Of a DNA stretch of 64,000 nucleotides, positions 40,423-49,661 are shown piece after piece. Source of the stretch: Lysinibacillus sp. 2017 (GTDB taxonomy: Bacteria; Bacillota; Bacilli; Bacillales_A; Planococcaceae); NCBI RefSeq assembly GCF_003073375.1, contig NZ_CP029002.1:3446001-3510000 (forward strand), written 5' to 3'. The first letter of the stretch is position 1; each line of letters opens with the position of its first letter. The notes under the pieces were generated by a model that was not told where the DNA came from, searched no databases, and saw nothing but the letters and a program-made list of their open reading frames with translations. The translations under genes were made by a program, and so were the position numbers.

Positions 40423-40459
40423 CAAAAAGGATACCAAAAAATTAAAATTTGGCATCCTT
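40423..40459 (-). terminator. intrinsic terminator after comFB-like gene
   Basis: A 12-bp stem (40427-40438 with 40448-40459, one G-U pair) followed by U-rich sequence on the minus strand, 6 bases past the stop. Confidence 0.78.
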
Positions 40460-40464
40460 GATTT

Positions 40465-40743
40465 TCAATGATTTGGATTTCGACTAACCGCATGAAGCGC
40501 TCGAATAATTTGTTTGTTAATTTCTTCAATGCTTTCTGGCGTATTTAATTGATTAAAAACAGCATCTCTCGATTTGTCAGATGCTACGTACTTCGTAGGC
40601 AAAGCATTTAATGCAATTGCATTGACGTCCATTTCACATTGTTCACAATGACAAAACGTTTGATATTCTACTCCATGTAGTAGAAATCCCACAAGACCCC
40701 GAACAATCTCCTCCGTTACATTCACTAATTTAACATTCGACAT
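40465..40743 (-). CDS. ComFB family protein
   Basis: 92 residues matching the late-competence ComFB family: an N-terminal EEIVRGLV helix, the CHCEQCEMDVNAIALNALP core with three cysteines that may bind zinc, and a TKYV strand. ComFB's role is unresolved in B. subtilis; relatives in cyanobacteria bind c-di-nucleotides. No comFA or comFC is nearby, so this is a stand-alone copy. Confidence 0.83.
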   Translation of the reverse strand: MSNVKLVNVTEEIVRGLVGFLLHGVEYQTFCHCEQCEMDVNAIALNALPTKYVASDKSRDAVFNQLNTPESIEEINKQIIRALHAVSRNPNH

Positions 40744-40878
40744 TTATAACCATTCGCCTCATTTTAAAATTCTTTTCTATCCTTAATAATATAATGGAAT
40801 GTTCAATAACTCAATATCCACTGAATATGAAATGCCTATCTTCTTATATTTTGGTACAATATTACCTATTTCATTACA

Positions 40879-43026
40879 TTATTTCGTGAGTTTAAGACTA
40901 CCTTGATTTTCTTTATGAATTTTCAACAATCTCAAAGAATTCATTATAACTATTAATGTTGCACCCATATCCGCAAAAATAGCAATCCATAGTGTTAACC
41001 AACCTGGGATTACCAATAATAGGGCAACTAACTTTAGGCCTAATGCAAAAATAATGTTTTGTTGAATCACTTTTAATGTTTTTTTGCTTAGCTTCATCGT
41101 ATATGGCAATTTGGTTAAATCATCATTCATAAATACAATTTGAGCCGTTTCAAGTGCCGCATCTGTTCCAGCTCCGCCCATTGCAATCCCGATATTTGCA
41201 GCAGCTAATGCGGGTGCATCATTTACTCCATCCCCTACCATAGCAACTGAACCATATTGTTGTTGTAATTGCTTCATCGCTTGCAGTTTTTGTTCTGGTA
41301 ATAATTGAGCACGTACATCATCAATCATTAATTGCTTTGCGATTTTGTCAGCAGTAGGCTTAGCGTCTCCCGTTAACATTACGGTATGTTGTACGTTAAC
41401 ATCATGTAGTGCCTTGATAACAGCCTTACTTTCTTGGCGTATTTGGTCGGTAATTGCTAGTATGCCTACTACCTGTTCTTCATTTGCAGCAGCAATAACA
41501 GATTGGCCATTAGAAGCCAATTGTTCTACCTCTTGCAGCAATTGATCCGAAACCGATACGAATGATTGAATCCAAGATATGCTACCGACATAAATCGTTT
41601 CGTTATTCACTGTCGCATATGCGCCTTTTCCTGTTACAGACTGGAAGTTTTCTGCACTTGGAATATGAATCTTTTCATCAAATGCTTTTGATAAGATGGC
41701 CCGTGCTAATGGATGTTGTGACTTTTTTTCTACAGCTGCAATTTGTGCGAGTAATTGTTTTTCATCGTGTTCACCTATTGCCTTAATAACCATTACTTCT
41801 GGTTGGCCTTTTGTTAATGTACCCGTTTTATCGAACGCTACTGCTTGAATTCGACTTAATTCTTCTAAATGCGCACCGCCTTTTATAAGTACGCCTTGTC
41901 TTGCAGCATTCCCGATTGCTGTAACAATCGCAACTGGAGTAGAAATGACTAAGGCACACGGACAGCCCACTACAAGTACCGCTAACCCTTGATACACCCA
42001 GTGCGACCAGTCACCTGTAATAAACCCCGGTACAAGTGCAACAAAAAGTGCAACGATCATAATAGCCGGTGTATAGTATTTGGCAAATCGATCAACAAAT
42101 TTTTGAGATGGGGCTTTTTCTGCTTGTGCTTCTTCTACTAAATGGATAATTTTCGCAATCGTCGAATCTTCCACACGCTTTGTTACAGTTACTTCGAGTG
42201 AACCATTTTCGTTTAACGTACCAGCAAAAACGATATCTCCTTCTGTTTTCGTCACTGGAATCGATTCACCAGTTATGGCCGCTTGGTTCACCGTTGATGT
42301 GCCTGAAGTCACAACACCATCCATCGCGATTTTCTGTCCAGGCTTCACAAGTAACGTATCGCCGACTTGAATCGCATCTGTTGTAACTTCCATCTCATGA
42401 AAATGCTCACCATGTGCTCGTTTAATGAACGCATGAGAAGGTGTGATATCAATCAATTGAGAAATCGATTGGCGTGCTTTACTCATTGAATACGCTTCTA
42501 ATACTTCACTAACAGCAAATAAAAATACGACAATTGCCGCTTCTTGCCATTCACCGATAATTGCCGCGCCCATAATTGCGATGGTCATTAACGTTTTCAT
42601 ATCAAAATCAAAATGCAGTAAGTTTTTTATTCCAGTAATAAATATGGAATAGCCTCCTACAAGGATGGCAATTGCATAAAGACCTTTTACTACAACATGA
42701 CCTTCACCTAAAGAAATACTACTAATAAAGCCCGCGATAACAAATAATAGCGAAAACAGTGCTAATTGATTTTCTTTTTGTTTATAAAATGGTTCCCTTT
42801 TTACAATTTTTCTGTCTTTTGCTAAAGATACTTTAATACCATCAAAGGCTCCCGCCTGTTCCAATTGCTCAACCGTTACGTCACCCATAACCGTTAATTT
42901 AGCAGCACCAAAGTTTAGCTGTACATCCTCTACGGTTTCAATACCTCGTACATTTCGTTCAAATTTAGTGGCACAATTGGCACATGATAAATTTTCTAAG
43001 CGGTATTGTTCTGTTTTTTGCACCAT
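40879..43026 (-). CDS. cadA: Cd/Zn/Pb-exporting P1B-type ATPase CadA
   Basis: 715 residues. One N-terminal metal-binding domain with Cys15 and Cys18 (SCANC), eight membrane helices, TGES, the metal-transport motif CPC at 355-357, phosphorylation site DKTGT at 399-403 and GDGVNDAPAL. CPC plus the CadC-type repressor points to divalent soft metals (Cd, Zn, Pb) rather than copper. ATG 43026 is 8 bases after GGAG; the GTG at 43035 of the longer frame overlaps the repressor's stop. Operon with the repressor. Confidence 0.92.
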   Translation of the reverse strand: MVQKTEQYRLENLSCANCATKFERNVRGIETVEDVQLNFGAAKLTVMGDVTVEQLEQAGAFDGIKVSLAKDRKIVKREPFYKQKENQLALFSLLFVIAGFISSISLGEGHVVVKGLYAIAILVGGYSIFITGIKNLLHFDFDMKTLMTIAIMGAAIIGEWQEAAIVVFLFAVSEVLEAYSMSKARQSISQLIDITPSHAFIKRAHGEHFHEMEVTTDAIQVGDTLLVKPGQKIAMDGVVTSGTSTVNQAAITGESIPVTKTEGDIVFAGTLNENGSLEVTVTKRVEDSTIAKIIHLVEEAQAEKAPSQKFVDRFAKYYTPAIMIVALFVALVPGFITGDWSHWVYQGLAVLVVGCPCALVISTPVAIVTAIGNAARQGVLIKGGAHLEELSRIQAVAFDKTGTLTKGQPEVMVIKAIGEHDEKQLLAQIAAVEKKSQHPLARAILSKAFDEKIHIPSAENFQSVTGKGAYATVNNETIYVGSISWIQSFVSVSDQLLQEVEQLASNGQSVIAAANEEQVVGILAITDQIRQESKAVIKALHDVNVQHTVMLTGDAKPTADKIAKQLMIDDVRAQLLPEQKLQAMKQLQQQYGSVAMVGDGVNDAPALAAANIGIAMGGAGTDAALETAQIVFMNDDLTKLPYTMKLSKKTLKVIQQNIIFALGLKLVALLLVIPGWLTLWIAIFADMGATLIVIMNSLRLLKIHKENQGSLKLTK

Positions 43027-43031
43027 GCTGC

Positions 43032-43376
43032 TCACTCCTTTGAATGTTCATACGCCATCGTTACAATTTGGTACACATGATCATCTGCTAATGAATAATA
43101 CATTAACTTTCCTTCACGCGTAGACTTAGCTAACCCATGCTCTTTTAAATAACGTAAATGATGTGATGCTGTTGCTGTACTTGATCCGATTATTGCTGCA
43201 ACATCACATACACAAAGCCTTTTTTCAATCGTTAAAGCATACATAATTTTTAAACGTGTTTCATCTGCCAATGCTTTTAAAAATTGCGCCACCCCTGATA
43301 GCTCTGGCATCTGTTGTTTGACATGATCGACGGCTTGTTCATTTATTTTGGTTACTTCACAAACTTCTTTCATCAT
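43032..43376 (-). CDS. ArsR/SmtB family metal-sensing repressor (CadC-like)
   Basis: 114 residues: winged helix with the metal-binding motif RLCVCD and recognition helix TATASHHLRYL, followed by the EGKLMYYSL wing. N-terminal Cys (KEVCEV) matches the alpha-3N site of CadC. Start ATG 43376 or 43373 after AGGGTG; the longer frame to 43439 would run through the promoter and operators. Cd/Pb/Zn would release it from the two operators upstream, giving metal-induced cadA. ArsR-type CzrA is the alternative name. Confidence 0.9.
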   Translation of the reverse strand: MMKEVCEVTKINEQAVDHVKQQMPELSGVAQFLKALADETRLKIMYALTIEKRLCVCDVAAIIGSSTATASHHLRYLKEHGLAKSTREGKLMYYSLADDHVYQIVTMAYEHSKE

Positions 43377-43390
43377 CTTACACCCTACAA

Positions 43391-43454
43391 TCAAACCTTC
43401 ATTTGAATGTAGTATAGCGTATTCGAGCAAAACATTCAAATGATCGTTTGAATG
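43391..43454 (-). promoter_or_regulatory. repressor-cadA promoter with two operators
   Basis: Minus strand TTGAAT (43434-43439), 17-base spacer, TATACT (43411-43416). Operator 1, TTCAAA-N6-TTTGAA within a 22-base near-palindrome at 43433-43454, overlaps the -35. Operator 2, TCAAA-N6-TTTGA at 43391-43406, lies just after the -10. The half-sites match the TCAAATA-type sites bound by CadC. Confidence 0.78.
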
Positions 43455-43494
43455 AAAAAGGCAATTTCTCTACACCTCGAGAAATTGCCTTTTT
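43455..43494. terminator. terminator after the penicillin-acylase gene
   Basis: A 16-bp perfect stem AAAAAGGCAATTTCTC with its complement and an 8-base loop, 2 bases past the stop. Confidence 0.85.
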
Positions 43495-43496
43495 AT

Positions 43497-45884
43497 TTAT
43501 TGTGCTTTTAATTTTAATTTGTACTGTTTGTTTAATGAGCCATCTGTATATGTTATGTGATAGTCCCCATCGATCCAATCTTGTACTTGGTTGTCATACC
43601 ATTTTGATTTTATATGTCCACTTAAGCCTGGCCCTACAATATGCTGTGCCGCAGAAAGATTATCGACATCCACGACAAAGCGCCATGATGCGCCGTGCGT
43701 TACATTCCCGTTGCCATCTTCAGCAGCAGCTTGAACCGTAACGCTTGAACCACCTACTGGCAACTGCTTAGGGTTTAAGAATGTGGCTAAAAGTTCGGAT
43801 GCACTTGCTAATGGGTGTTTAAATAGAAGCTGATTGTAGCTTCCCCACTGCCATTTCGAAACGTTCTCACCAAAGCTATCCTCAATTTTATCAATTGATT
43901 TTTCAAACGCTGTATAGACTAGCTGATCTAGTCCACCTGCATTTGTAATCCAAACGCCTGGTTTTCCTGCATATGCATCACGTAATAATTGATCGGTAAT
44001 AAGCGATTTTCCTGCCATCAATTTATAAATATCTTCGGGCATGGCCTCTTTAAACAAATCATTTTCTATCGTCTCAATAAGGAAATGATAGACAAGTGGT
44101 GCACCTTGATCTTTCGCATCAACGTAATTCCATGATTCAAGGAGCGCGATAACGTCTTTATATTCACCATTCGTATCTTGTGCCTTTATCGTTTGGAGTA
44201 AGTTCGGTAAAAATTCTACTGCATGCAAATTTTTCTGATCCATTTGCATTGCTTTCATATCATCTATTGTTAGCTTTGAATCCGCTGTTTCAATCATTTC
44301 AACAATACGTTCATAACGATATGGCTGTGCCCATAAATTCGAAAGGTGGTACGGGTATTCATCCCCTACTACTTCATTATTTGCTGTCGCGATATAGCCT
44401 TCTTTTGGATTCATAACAGTCGGTAATTCGTCAAATGGAATATAGCTTTCCCATCCATACGCTGAAGAATCCCCGGGTACTGGTAATGCACCTGTTCCTT
44501 GTTTGCGAATTGGCACTAATCCATTTGCTTTATAGGCGATCGTCCCATCCTTTGAAGCAAATACGAAGTTTTGAGCGGGTGCTTTGAAATCCTTTAGTGC
44601 CTTATCAAATTCTTCCCAGTTTTTCGATTTATTAAAGCCTAATACCGCTTTTAATTCTTGTGTAGATTGCAATGCTGTCCACTGCATTGCAAACTGCTCT
44701 TTTACTTCGGTATCTTTTGTAATGATGTTCGAAATAATTGGTCCGTGACGTGTTTCAATGACCTCAAAATCAATCGGTTCTTCATCTTTTACTTGAATCG
44801 TCTCTTGTCGAACCGTTGCATCTTCCCAGTTTCCATCATATTTAAATTGATGGGGATTTTCTGGGTTTGGTATTTCTATATATAAATCTTGGACGTCTGG
44901 ATTTACATTCGTTACGCCCCATGCAATTTCATCATTATGCCCTAAAATAATACCTGGAATCCCTGCAAAAATAACACCACTCACATTTTGTTCAGGTGAT
45001 TGCAGATGCATTTGGTACCAGACAGATGGTGAGCTCAACCCTAAATGTGGATCATCTGCTAATAATGGTTTTCCTGATTTCGTTAACTCTCCGCCAATGA
45101 CCCAGTTATTACTACCATTAAATTCAGGTGGTAAATAATCGGCTGTAAAAGTTGAGGCGATATTGGTTGATAAATTTAAATTTGCTTCAATAATTGATTT
45201 CGCATTTTCTGGATAATCGACAAACAGCTCTTCTGCTTGTTCTTTTGAATAGTTCTGCAATGCCCACGATCGGAATGCTTGTTGATTCCAGTTGCCACCT
45301 AAATCGTACGCCATATATTTTCCAATAACTAACGAATCGATCGGCGTCCATGGTTCTGGTTTATAGCCAAGAAGCTTAAATTCATAAGAAAGCTTGCTTG
45401 TTCCTTTCACTTCATCAATAAAGGCATTCACTCCATCGGCAAACCATTGCAAAATTTGCTGCGAATCAGCATCATAATCCTGCCATGAAAGTTCAGCTGC
45501 TTGACGTAAGCTAAATGTACGGAAATATTTATCCGTATCCACTGCGGCAGCTCCTACTACTTCTGCGAGCATACCACTTGCTTGACGGCGTGCTAAATCC
45601 ATTTGAAATAATCGGTCCTGTGCTTGCACATAACCTTGAGCTCGGTAAAGGTCTGCATCTGATTTTGCAGAAATATGTGGAACGCCTACTTCATCTCTCG
45701 TTACGGATACATCTGCGTCTAGAATCGATACGGTTGTTTCCCCTTCAATTACGGGCTTTGAATTTGATAAAAAGAATTGTAATCCCGCTATAGCAAGACC
45801 GCCTAAAATGATAAGAATTGCTAATATCCAAATGACAACACTGGTGATTTTACGCCCTTTTGTTCTTGCCTTTTGTTGCGCCAT
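43497..45884 (-). CDS. penicillin acylase family N-terminal nucleophile hydrolase
   Basis: 795 residues, the usual size. It has an N-terminal membrane anchor or signal (about 14-38). The autocatalytic cleavage site is at Gly257-Ser258 in NGSNNWVIGG, freeing the serine nucleophile of the beta chain. Members cleave side-chain amides of beta-lactams or acyl-homoserine lactones; the natural substrate here cannot be predicted. Extracytoplasmic. ATG 45884 follows GAGGTGGAG. Monocistronic. Confidence 0.9.
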   Translation of the reverse strand: MAQQKARTKGRKITSVVIWILAILIILGGLAIAGLQFFLSNSKPVIEGETTVSILDADVSVTRDEVGVPHISAKSDADLYRAQGYVQAQDRLFQMDLARRQASGMLAEVVGAAAVDTDKYFRTFSLRQAAELSWQDYDADSQQILQWFADGVNAFIDEVKGTSKLSYEFKLLGYKPEPWTPIDSLVIGKYMAYDLGGNWNQQAFRSWALQNYSKEQAEELFVDYPENAKSIIEANLNLSTNIASTFTADYLPPEFNGSNNWVIGGELTKSGKPLLADDPHLGLSSPSVWYQMHLQSPEQNVSGVIFAGIPGIILGHNDEIAWGVTNVNPDVQDLYIEIPNPENPHQFKYDGNWEDATVRQETIQVKDEEPIDFEVIETRHGPIISNIITKDTEVKEQFAMQWTALQSTQELKAVLGFNKSKNWEEFDKALKDFKAPAQNFVFASKDGTIAYKANGLVPIRKQGTGALPVPGDSSAYGWESYIPFDELPTVMNPKEGYIATANNEVVGDEYPYHLSNLWAQPYRYERIVEMIETADSKLTIDDMKAMQMDQKNLHAVEFLPNLLQTIKAQDTNGEYKDVIALLESWNYVDAKDQGAPLVYHFLIETIENDLFKEAMPEDIYKLMAGKSLITDQLLRDAYAGKPGVWITNAGGLDQLVYTAFEKSIDKIEDSFGENVSKWQWGSYNQLLFKHPLASASELLATFLNPKQLPVGGSSVTVQAAAEDGNGNVTHGASWRFVVDVDNLSAAQHIVGPGLSGHIKSKWYDNQVQDWIDGDYHITYTDGSLNKQYKLKLKAQ

Positions 45885-45909
45885 ATCTCCACCTCAGTTC
45901 GTTTAATTA

Positions 45910-45946
45910 CAAAAAGATGTATCTCAACTAGTTCGATACATCTTTG
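45910..45946 (-). terminator. intrinsic terminator after exoA
   Basis: An 11-bp stem AAGATGTATC/GATACATCTT with an 11-base loop and U run on the minus strand. Confidence 0.8.
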
Positions 45947-45976
45947 GTAATTCCTGCTATTTTAGTTTGACTGCGA

Positions 45977-46735
45977 TTACAACGATGTCAGTTCTAGTTC
46001 AATTGGACAATGATCGCTTCCTAAAACATTTGCGTGAATCGCTGCTTGCTCTAAATGATCTAATAGGCGGTTTGACATGATGAAATAATCAATACGCCAA
46101 CCAATATTTCGCTCACGAACTTTATTCATATACGACCACCAAGTGAAATGGTCCGTTTCACCAACATGCGTATAACGGAATGTGTCTGTAAATCCACTCA
46201 CTAATAAATCGGTCATCTTACCGCGCTCTTCTGCTGTAAAGCCTGAATTGCCTTTATTTGATTTCGCATTTTTTAAGTCTAGTTCTTCGTGAGCTACGTT
46301 CAAGTCCCCACAATAGATGACAGGTTTTTCCGCATCTAATGCCACTAAATATTGACGCATGCGATTTTCCCATAACAGGCGCTCTGCTAGACGTGTTAAA
46401 TCACGCTTGGCATTAGGCGTATAAACATTGACTAAATAAAATTTTTCATATTCTAATGTAATGATACGCCCTTCATCTTTTGCCACTTCTTCATCTATTC
46501 CGTATCGTACCGAAAGCGGTTCATGCTTTGTGAAAATGGCCGTTCCTGAATAACCCTTTTTCACAGCATCATTCCAGTATTGATAATAACCATCTAGTTG
46601 TAAATCAATCTGTCCTGTTTGGCATTTCGTTTCTTGAATACAGAAGAAATCAGCATCTATTTGATGAAAATAATCTAAAAATCCTTTATTCACACAAGCC
46701 CGAATTCCGTTTACATTCCATGAAATAAATTTCAT
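45977..46735 (-). CDS. exoA: exodeoxyribonuclease III / AP endonuclease
   Basis: EEP-fold nuclease, 252 residues, for base-excision repair. Starts MKFISWNVNGIRA; has QETKCQ (metal-binding Glu), YSGTAIFTK, CGDLNVAHEELDL and the C-terminal GSDHCPIEL (catalytic His). ATG 46735 is better spaced from GGAG than the ATG one codon earlier. Confidence 0.95.
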   Translation of the reverse strand: MKFISWNVNGIRACVNKGFLDYFHQIDADFFCIQETKCQTGQIDLQLDGYYQYWNDAVKKGYSGTAIFTKHEPLSVRYGIDEEVAKDEGRIITLEYEKFYLVNVYTPNAKRDLTRLAERLLWENRMRQYLVALDAEKPVIYCGDLNVAHEELDLKNAKSNKGNSGFTAEERGKMTDLLVSGFTDTFRYTHVGETDHFTWWSYMNKVRERNIGWRIDYFIMSNRLLDHLEQAAIHANVLGSDHCPIELELTSL

Positions 46736-46774
46736 CATCCCTGCTCCTCACTATGTATTTACTTTTAAATGAAA

Positions 46775-46808
46775 ATAAGTGCCCTTCGAATTTTCGAAAG
46801 ACACTTAT
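46775..46808 (-). terminator. intrinsic terminator after murB
   Basis: A 14-bp stem (46777-46790 with 46793-46806, some G-U pairs) with a 2-base loop, 8 bases past the murB stop. Confidence 0.7.
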
Positions 46809-46813
46809 GTGTT

Positions 46814-47734
46814 TTAGTCTTCACCGACGATTTTAACTTCCATCTCTAATTCAACATCAAATTTTTCTTTTACTACACGTTGAACCATTTGAATTGTTTG
46901 GATGTAATCCTTCGCTGTGGCATTGTCTTTATTGACAATAAAGCCCGCGTGCTTCGTTGAAACTTCCGCACCACCAACGCCTTTTCCTTGCAGTTCACTA
47001 TCTTGAATCAGTTTACCTGCGAAATACCCAGGTGGTCGTTTAAATACACTACCGGCTGATGGATATTCAAGCGGTTGTTTGGACTCGCGTTGATATGTTA
47101 AATCCGCAATTTTCCCATCAATTTGCTGTTGGTCACCTTTTGCTAATTGGAATGTTGCTGAAAGTACATAATAGCCATTTTTTGAAATGATACTTTTACG
47201 ATACGATAGCTCTAATTCTTCATTAGATAAAGTAAGCATTTCGCCTTCAGGTGTTAATACCGTGCAAGAAGTTACGATATCTTTAATTTCCCCACCATAA
47301 GCGCCCGCATTCATCGCCATCGCACCACCGATTGAGCCTGGAATCCCACAAGCAAATTCAAAGCCACTTAAACTTTGTGCTGCGACTTGTTTTGATACTT
47401 CTTTAATTAGTGCACCACTTTGTGCATAGGCAACATTGCCATCTACTCGAATTTCATTTAGGAATGCGAAAGTTAGTACAATACCGCGCACACCACCATC
47501 ACGCACAACCATATTCGAACCATTTCCTAGCATTAATAGTGGAATGTTATTTAAAGATGCATACTTCACTACAGCTGCTGCTTGTTCTTCTGTTTCAGGT
47601 AACACGAAAACGTCAGCTTTCCCGCCAAGCTTCGTCATAGTATATTTTTTTAATGATTCATTTACTTTAATATTATGTGTAGGAATCCACTGTGCTAGAT
47701 CCTTTTCCCACTGTTGAATTGTCATAAAAGCCAT
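46814..47734 (-). CDS. murB: UDP-N-acetylenolpyruvoylglucosamine reductase
   Basis: FAD enzyme of peptidoglycan precursor synthesis, 306 residues. It has LGGKADVFVLP, the FAD loop GNGSNMVVRDGG, GIPGSIGGAMAMNAGAYGGE, and the catalytic-Ser segment PSAGSVFKRP, followed by GGAEVSTKHAGFIVN; this is the type II MurB pattern. ATG 47734 is close to AAAGGA; an ATG three codons later is possible. Monocistronic here. Confidence 0.95.
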   Translation of the reverse strand: MAFMTIQQWEKDLAQWIPTHNIKVNESLKKYTMTKLGGKADVFVLPETEEQAAAVVKYASLNNIPLLMLGNGSNMVVRDGGVRGIVLTFAFLNEIRVDGNVAYAQSGALIKEVSKQVAAQSLSGFEFACGIPGSIGGAMAMNAGAYGGEIKDIVTSCTVLTPEGEMLTLSNEELELSYRKSIISKNGYYVLSATFQLAKGDQQQIDGKIADLTYQRESKQPLEYPSAGSVFKRPPGYFAGKLIQDSELQGKGVGGAEVSTKHAGFIVNKDNATAKDYIQTIQMVQRVVKEKFDVELEMEVKIVGED

Positions 47735-47808
47735 TTTCCTTTCTTGTAAAGCTCCATACCTCTTTAGTATCTGTTTTTACTGTACTTTTTACAAGTAAAA
47801 CCCTGTGA

Positions 47809-48114
47809 TTAAAGCCAAGTTTTAGCCCATTTTTCGATTTCTCTAACCGTTTGCTCTAAAGAATAGCCTTTGTCTGTTAAATTATATTCAACGCGAATTG
47901 GTACTTCTGAAAAAACAGTACGTTCAACAATCCCTTCTTTTTCCAATTCCTTTAATCGCTCTGAAAGTAGTCTCCCACTAATCGGCAAAGCGGATTCAAT
48001 CGCATTAAAGCGCTGAGGTCCTTCTAATAATTGATAAATAATTAATGCTGTCCATCTTTTCCCTACAAGTTCCATTGCTTTGGATAAACGTGGGCATAAT
48101 GCTGTTTCTTTCAC
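47809..48114 (-). CDS. HxlR family transcriptional regulator
   Basis: 101 residues of winged helix (SGRLLSERLKELEKEGIVER). Cys7 sits in the N-terminal CPRL position used as a redox switch by YodB/HypR-type members, so thiol-stress sensing is plausible. Start GTG 48114 is 6 bases after GAGGTG; GTG 48123 overlaps that site. Divergent from yceI-like and close to azoR-like genes, with a clean palindrome between; in B. subtilis YodB controls azoreductase. Confidence 0.87.
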   Translation of the reverse strand: MKETALCPRLSKAMELVGKRWTALIIYQLLEGPQRFNAIESALPISGRLLSERLKELEKEGIVERTVFSEVPIRVEYNLTDKGYSLEQTVREIEKWAKTWL

Positions 48115-48201
48115 TTTTTCCACCTCTATTTAAAATTTCTTTCCAGAATTCTTAGTTCATCATCTATAATTTCTATTTTACCACTTCACACAAATTACGA
48201 A

Positions 48202-48218
48202 AAGTAAGTAGCTTACTT
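48202..48218. promoter_or_regulatory. probable HxlR operator
   Basis: AAGTAAG-TAG-CTTACTT, a perfect 7-bp inverted repeat, in the region between the divergent hxlR and yceI genes. Inverted repeats of this spacing are usual for HxlR-type repressors. Confidence 0.55.
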
Positions 48219-48297
48219 GCAAAATCACATTGTAATAAATATCCAACTATTTTATGATAGAAGTAATGAATTATTTACTATTGCAGGAGGGAGAAAT

Positions 48298-48822
48298 ATG
48301 ACAACATACGCAGTTGATTTGTTACATTCATCGATTAATTTCTCAATCAAACATATGATGATTACTAAAGTGAATGGCGCGTTCGAATCTTTTTCTGCTC
48401 AAATTGAAGCTGAACAAATTGAGACCTTTAAAAATTCAGCTATTCGATTTGAACTGGATGTGGCTAGTGTTAATACGCGTGACGTTTATAGAGATCACCA
48501 TTTAGTTTCTGCAGATTTTTTTAATGCAGATCGTTATCCTAAAATCATTTTCGAAAAAAAATCAATTGAAGAATTTGATAATAAATTTAAGTTACGCGGC
48601 GATTTAACCATTAAAGATATTACTAAGCCTGTCGATTTCGAAGTAACTTATTTAGGGCACGCAAAGAGTCCATGGAATACAGATGCTTTTGGATTTTCTT
48701 GTTCAACTTTGATTAACCGCAAAGAATTTAACTTAACTTATAACGCCACACTTGAAAAAGGCGGATTACTAATCGACGAGAATGTTAAAATCAACGTAGA
48801 ATTACAGCTAAATCCAATTTAA
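48298..48822 (+). CDS. YceI family polyisoprenoid-binding-like protein
   Basis: 174 residues of the YceI lipocalin-like fold: YAVDLLHSSINFSIKHMM at the N-terminus, a central LRGDLTIKDITKPV strand, and a C-terminal VKINVELQL. No signal peptide, so cytoplasmic, as in other Firmicute members. Members bind long isoprenoid chains. ATG 48298 follows AGGAGG; the open frame to 48217 lies across the operator and is rejected. Probably controlled by the divergent HxlR protein. Confidence 0.88.
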   Translation: MTTYAVDLLHSSINFSIKHMMITKVNGAFESFSAQIEAEQIETFKNSAIRFELDVASVNTRDVYRDHHLVSADFFNADRYPKIIFEKKSIEEFDNKFKLRGDLTIKDITKPVDFEVTYLGHAKSPWNTDAFGFSCSTLINRKEFNLTYNATLEKGGLLIDENVKINVELQLNPI

Positions 48823-48825
48823 TAA

Positions 48826-48864
48826 AAAACAGGGTCACTCGAATAATCGAGTGACCCTGTTTTA
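48826..48864. terminator. bidirectional terminator between yceI-like and azoR
   Basis: A 17-bp perfect stem with a 4-base loop and A/T flanks; one of the strongest in the window. Confidence 0.9.
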
Positions 48865-48876
48865 ATTGTCTTTATA

Positions 48877-49515
48877 TTATGCAGTAACTTTTGCTAATTT
48901 TTGTGCTGCTACTTTTACTTTTTCTAAGCCTGAAGCAATGATTGCTCCAGCATTATCACGAGCTGCTGCGTGACCTTCGATAATAACTTCTTCTAATTTT
49001 TCCATACCATAAACACCACCAATTACATTATTCATGTAGTTAACAGCCATTTCCATAGCGTTCATTTCTGGGCTAGAGTAGTCACCACCACGAGCATTTA
49101 ACACGATGTATTTTTTATCAGTCATTAAGCTAACTAATTGACCTTGTTCATTATATTTGAATGAGTAACCAGCACCGTAAGTGTAATCGATGAATGATTG
49201 TAATGCTGCTGGAATTGTTTGGTTCCATAATGGGAATGCGAATACAACAACTTCTGCAGCAGTTAATGCTTCGCGCGCTTTGTTCATAGCTGCTAATGAA
49301 GCTGCTTCGATTTCTGCTAATTCTTTGCCTTCTTGTAATTTGCCAAAAGCGTTGAATAAATCTTGACCGAAGTACGGCATTTTTTCTTCGAATACATCAA
49401 AAGTTGATACGTTTACACCTTCAACTGTTGCGATTTCTGCCATGAAAGTTTCATACATTTTTGTTGATACGCCGTCTGGACGGTTGTTTGCTTTTACTAC
49501 TAATACGTTTGTCAT
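48877..49515 (-). CDS. azoR: FMN-dependent NADH-azoreductase
   Basis: Flavodoxin-like quinone/azo reductase, 212 residues. Visible: VVKANNRP phosphate-binding loop, FPLWNQTIPAALQSFIDY, and LNARGGDYS, all typical of AzoR1/AcpD. Detoxifies quinones and azo compounds. ATG 49515 follows AAGGGGA. The HxlR regulator one gene away suggests electrophile-induced expression, as for B. subtilis azoR1 under YodB (known there, inferred here). Confidence 0.92.
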   Translation of the reverse strand: MTNVLVVKANNRPDGVSTKMYETFMAEIATVEGVNVSTFDVFEEKMPYFGQDLFNAFGKLQEGKELAEIEAASLAAMNKAREALTAAEVVVFAFPLWNQTIPAALQSFIDYTYGAGYSFKYNEQGQLVSLMTDKKYIVLNARGGDYSSPEMNAMEMAVNYMNNVIGGVYGMEKLEEVIIEGHAAARDNAGAIIASGLEKVKVAAQKLAKVTA

Positions 49516-49661
49516 TTTTATAAATCCCCTTATATATCTACTATTATTTATTTTGCTAATATTTATCTTTATTTTATATATCTCAAATTCGAGGTACTTT
49601 TATATAATAAAAGAATTATTGTAAAAAAGCAACACAACAACTCTCAGACTTTAGGCTGAAA

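Noticed and set aside
43377-43439. N-terminal extension of the CadC-like repressor
   Set aside because: It would run through the promoter and operator 2, and the family starts at about 43376.
48217-48297. N-terminal extension of the YceI protein
   Set aside because: It would cover the probable HxlR operator; AGGAGG at ATG 48298 decides the start.
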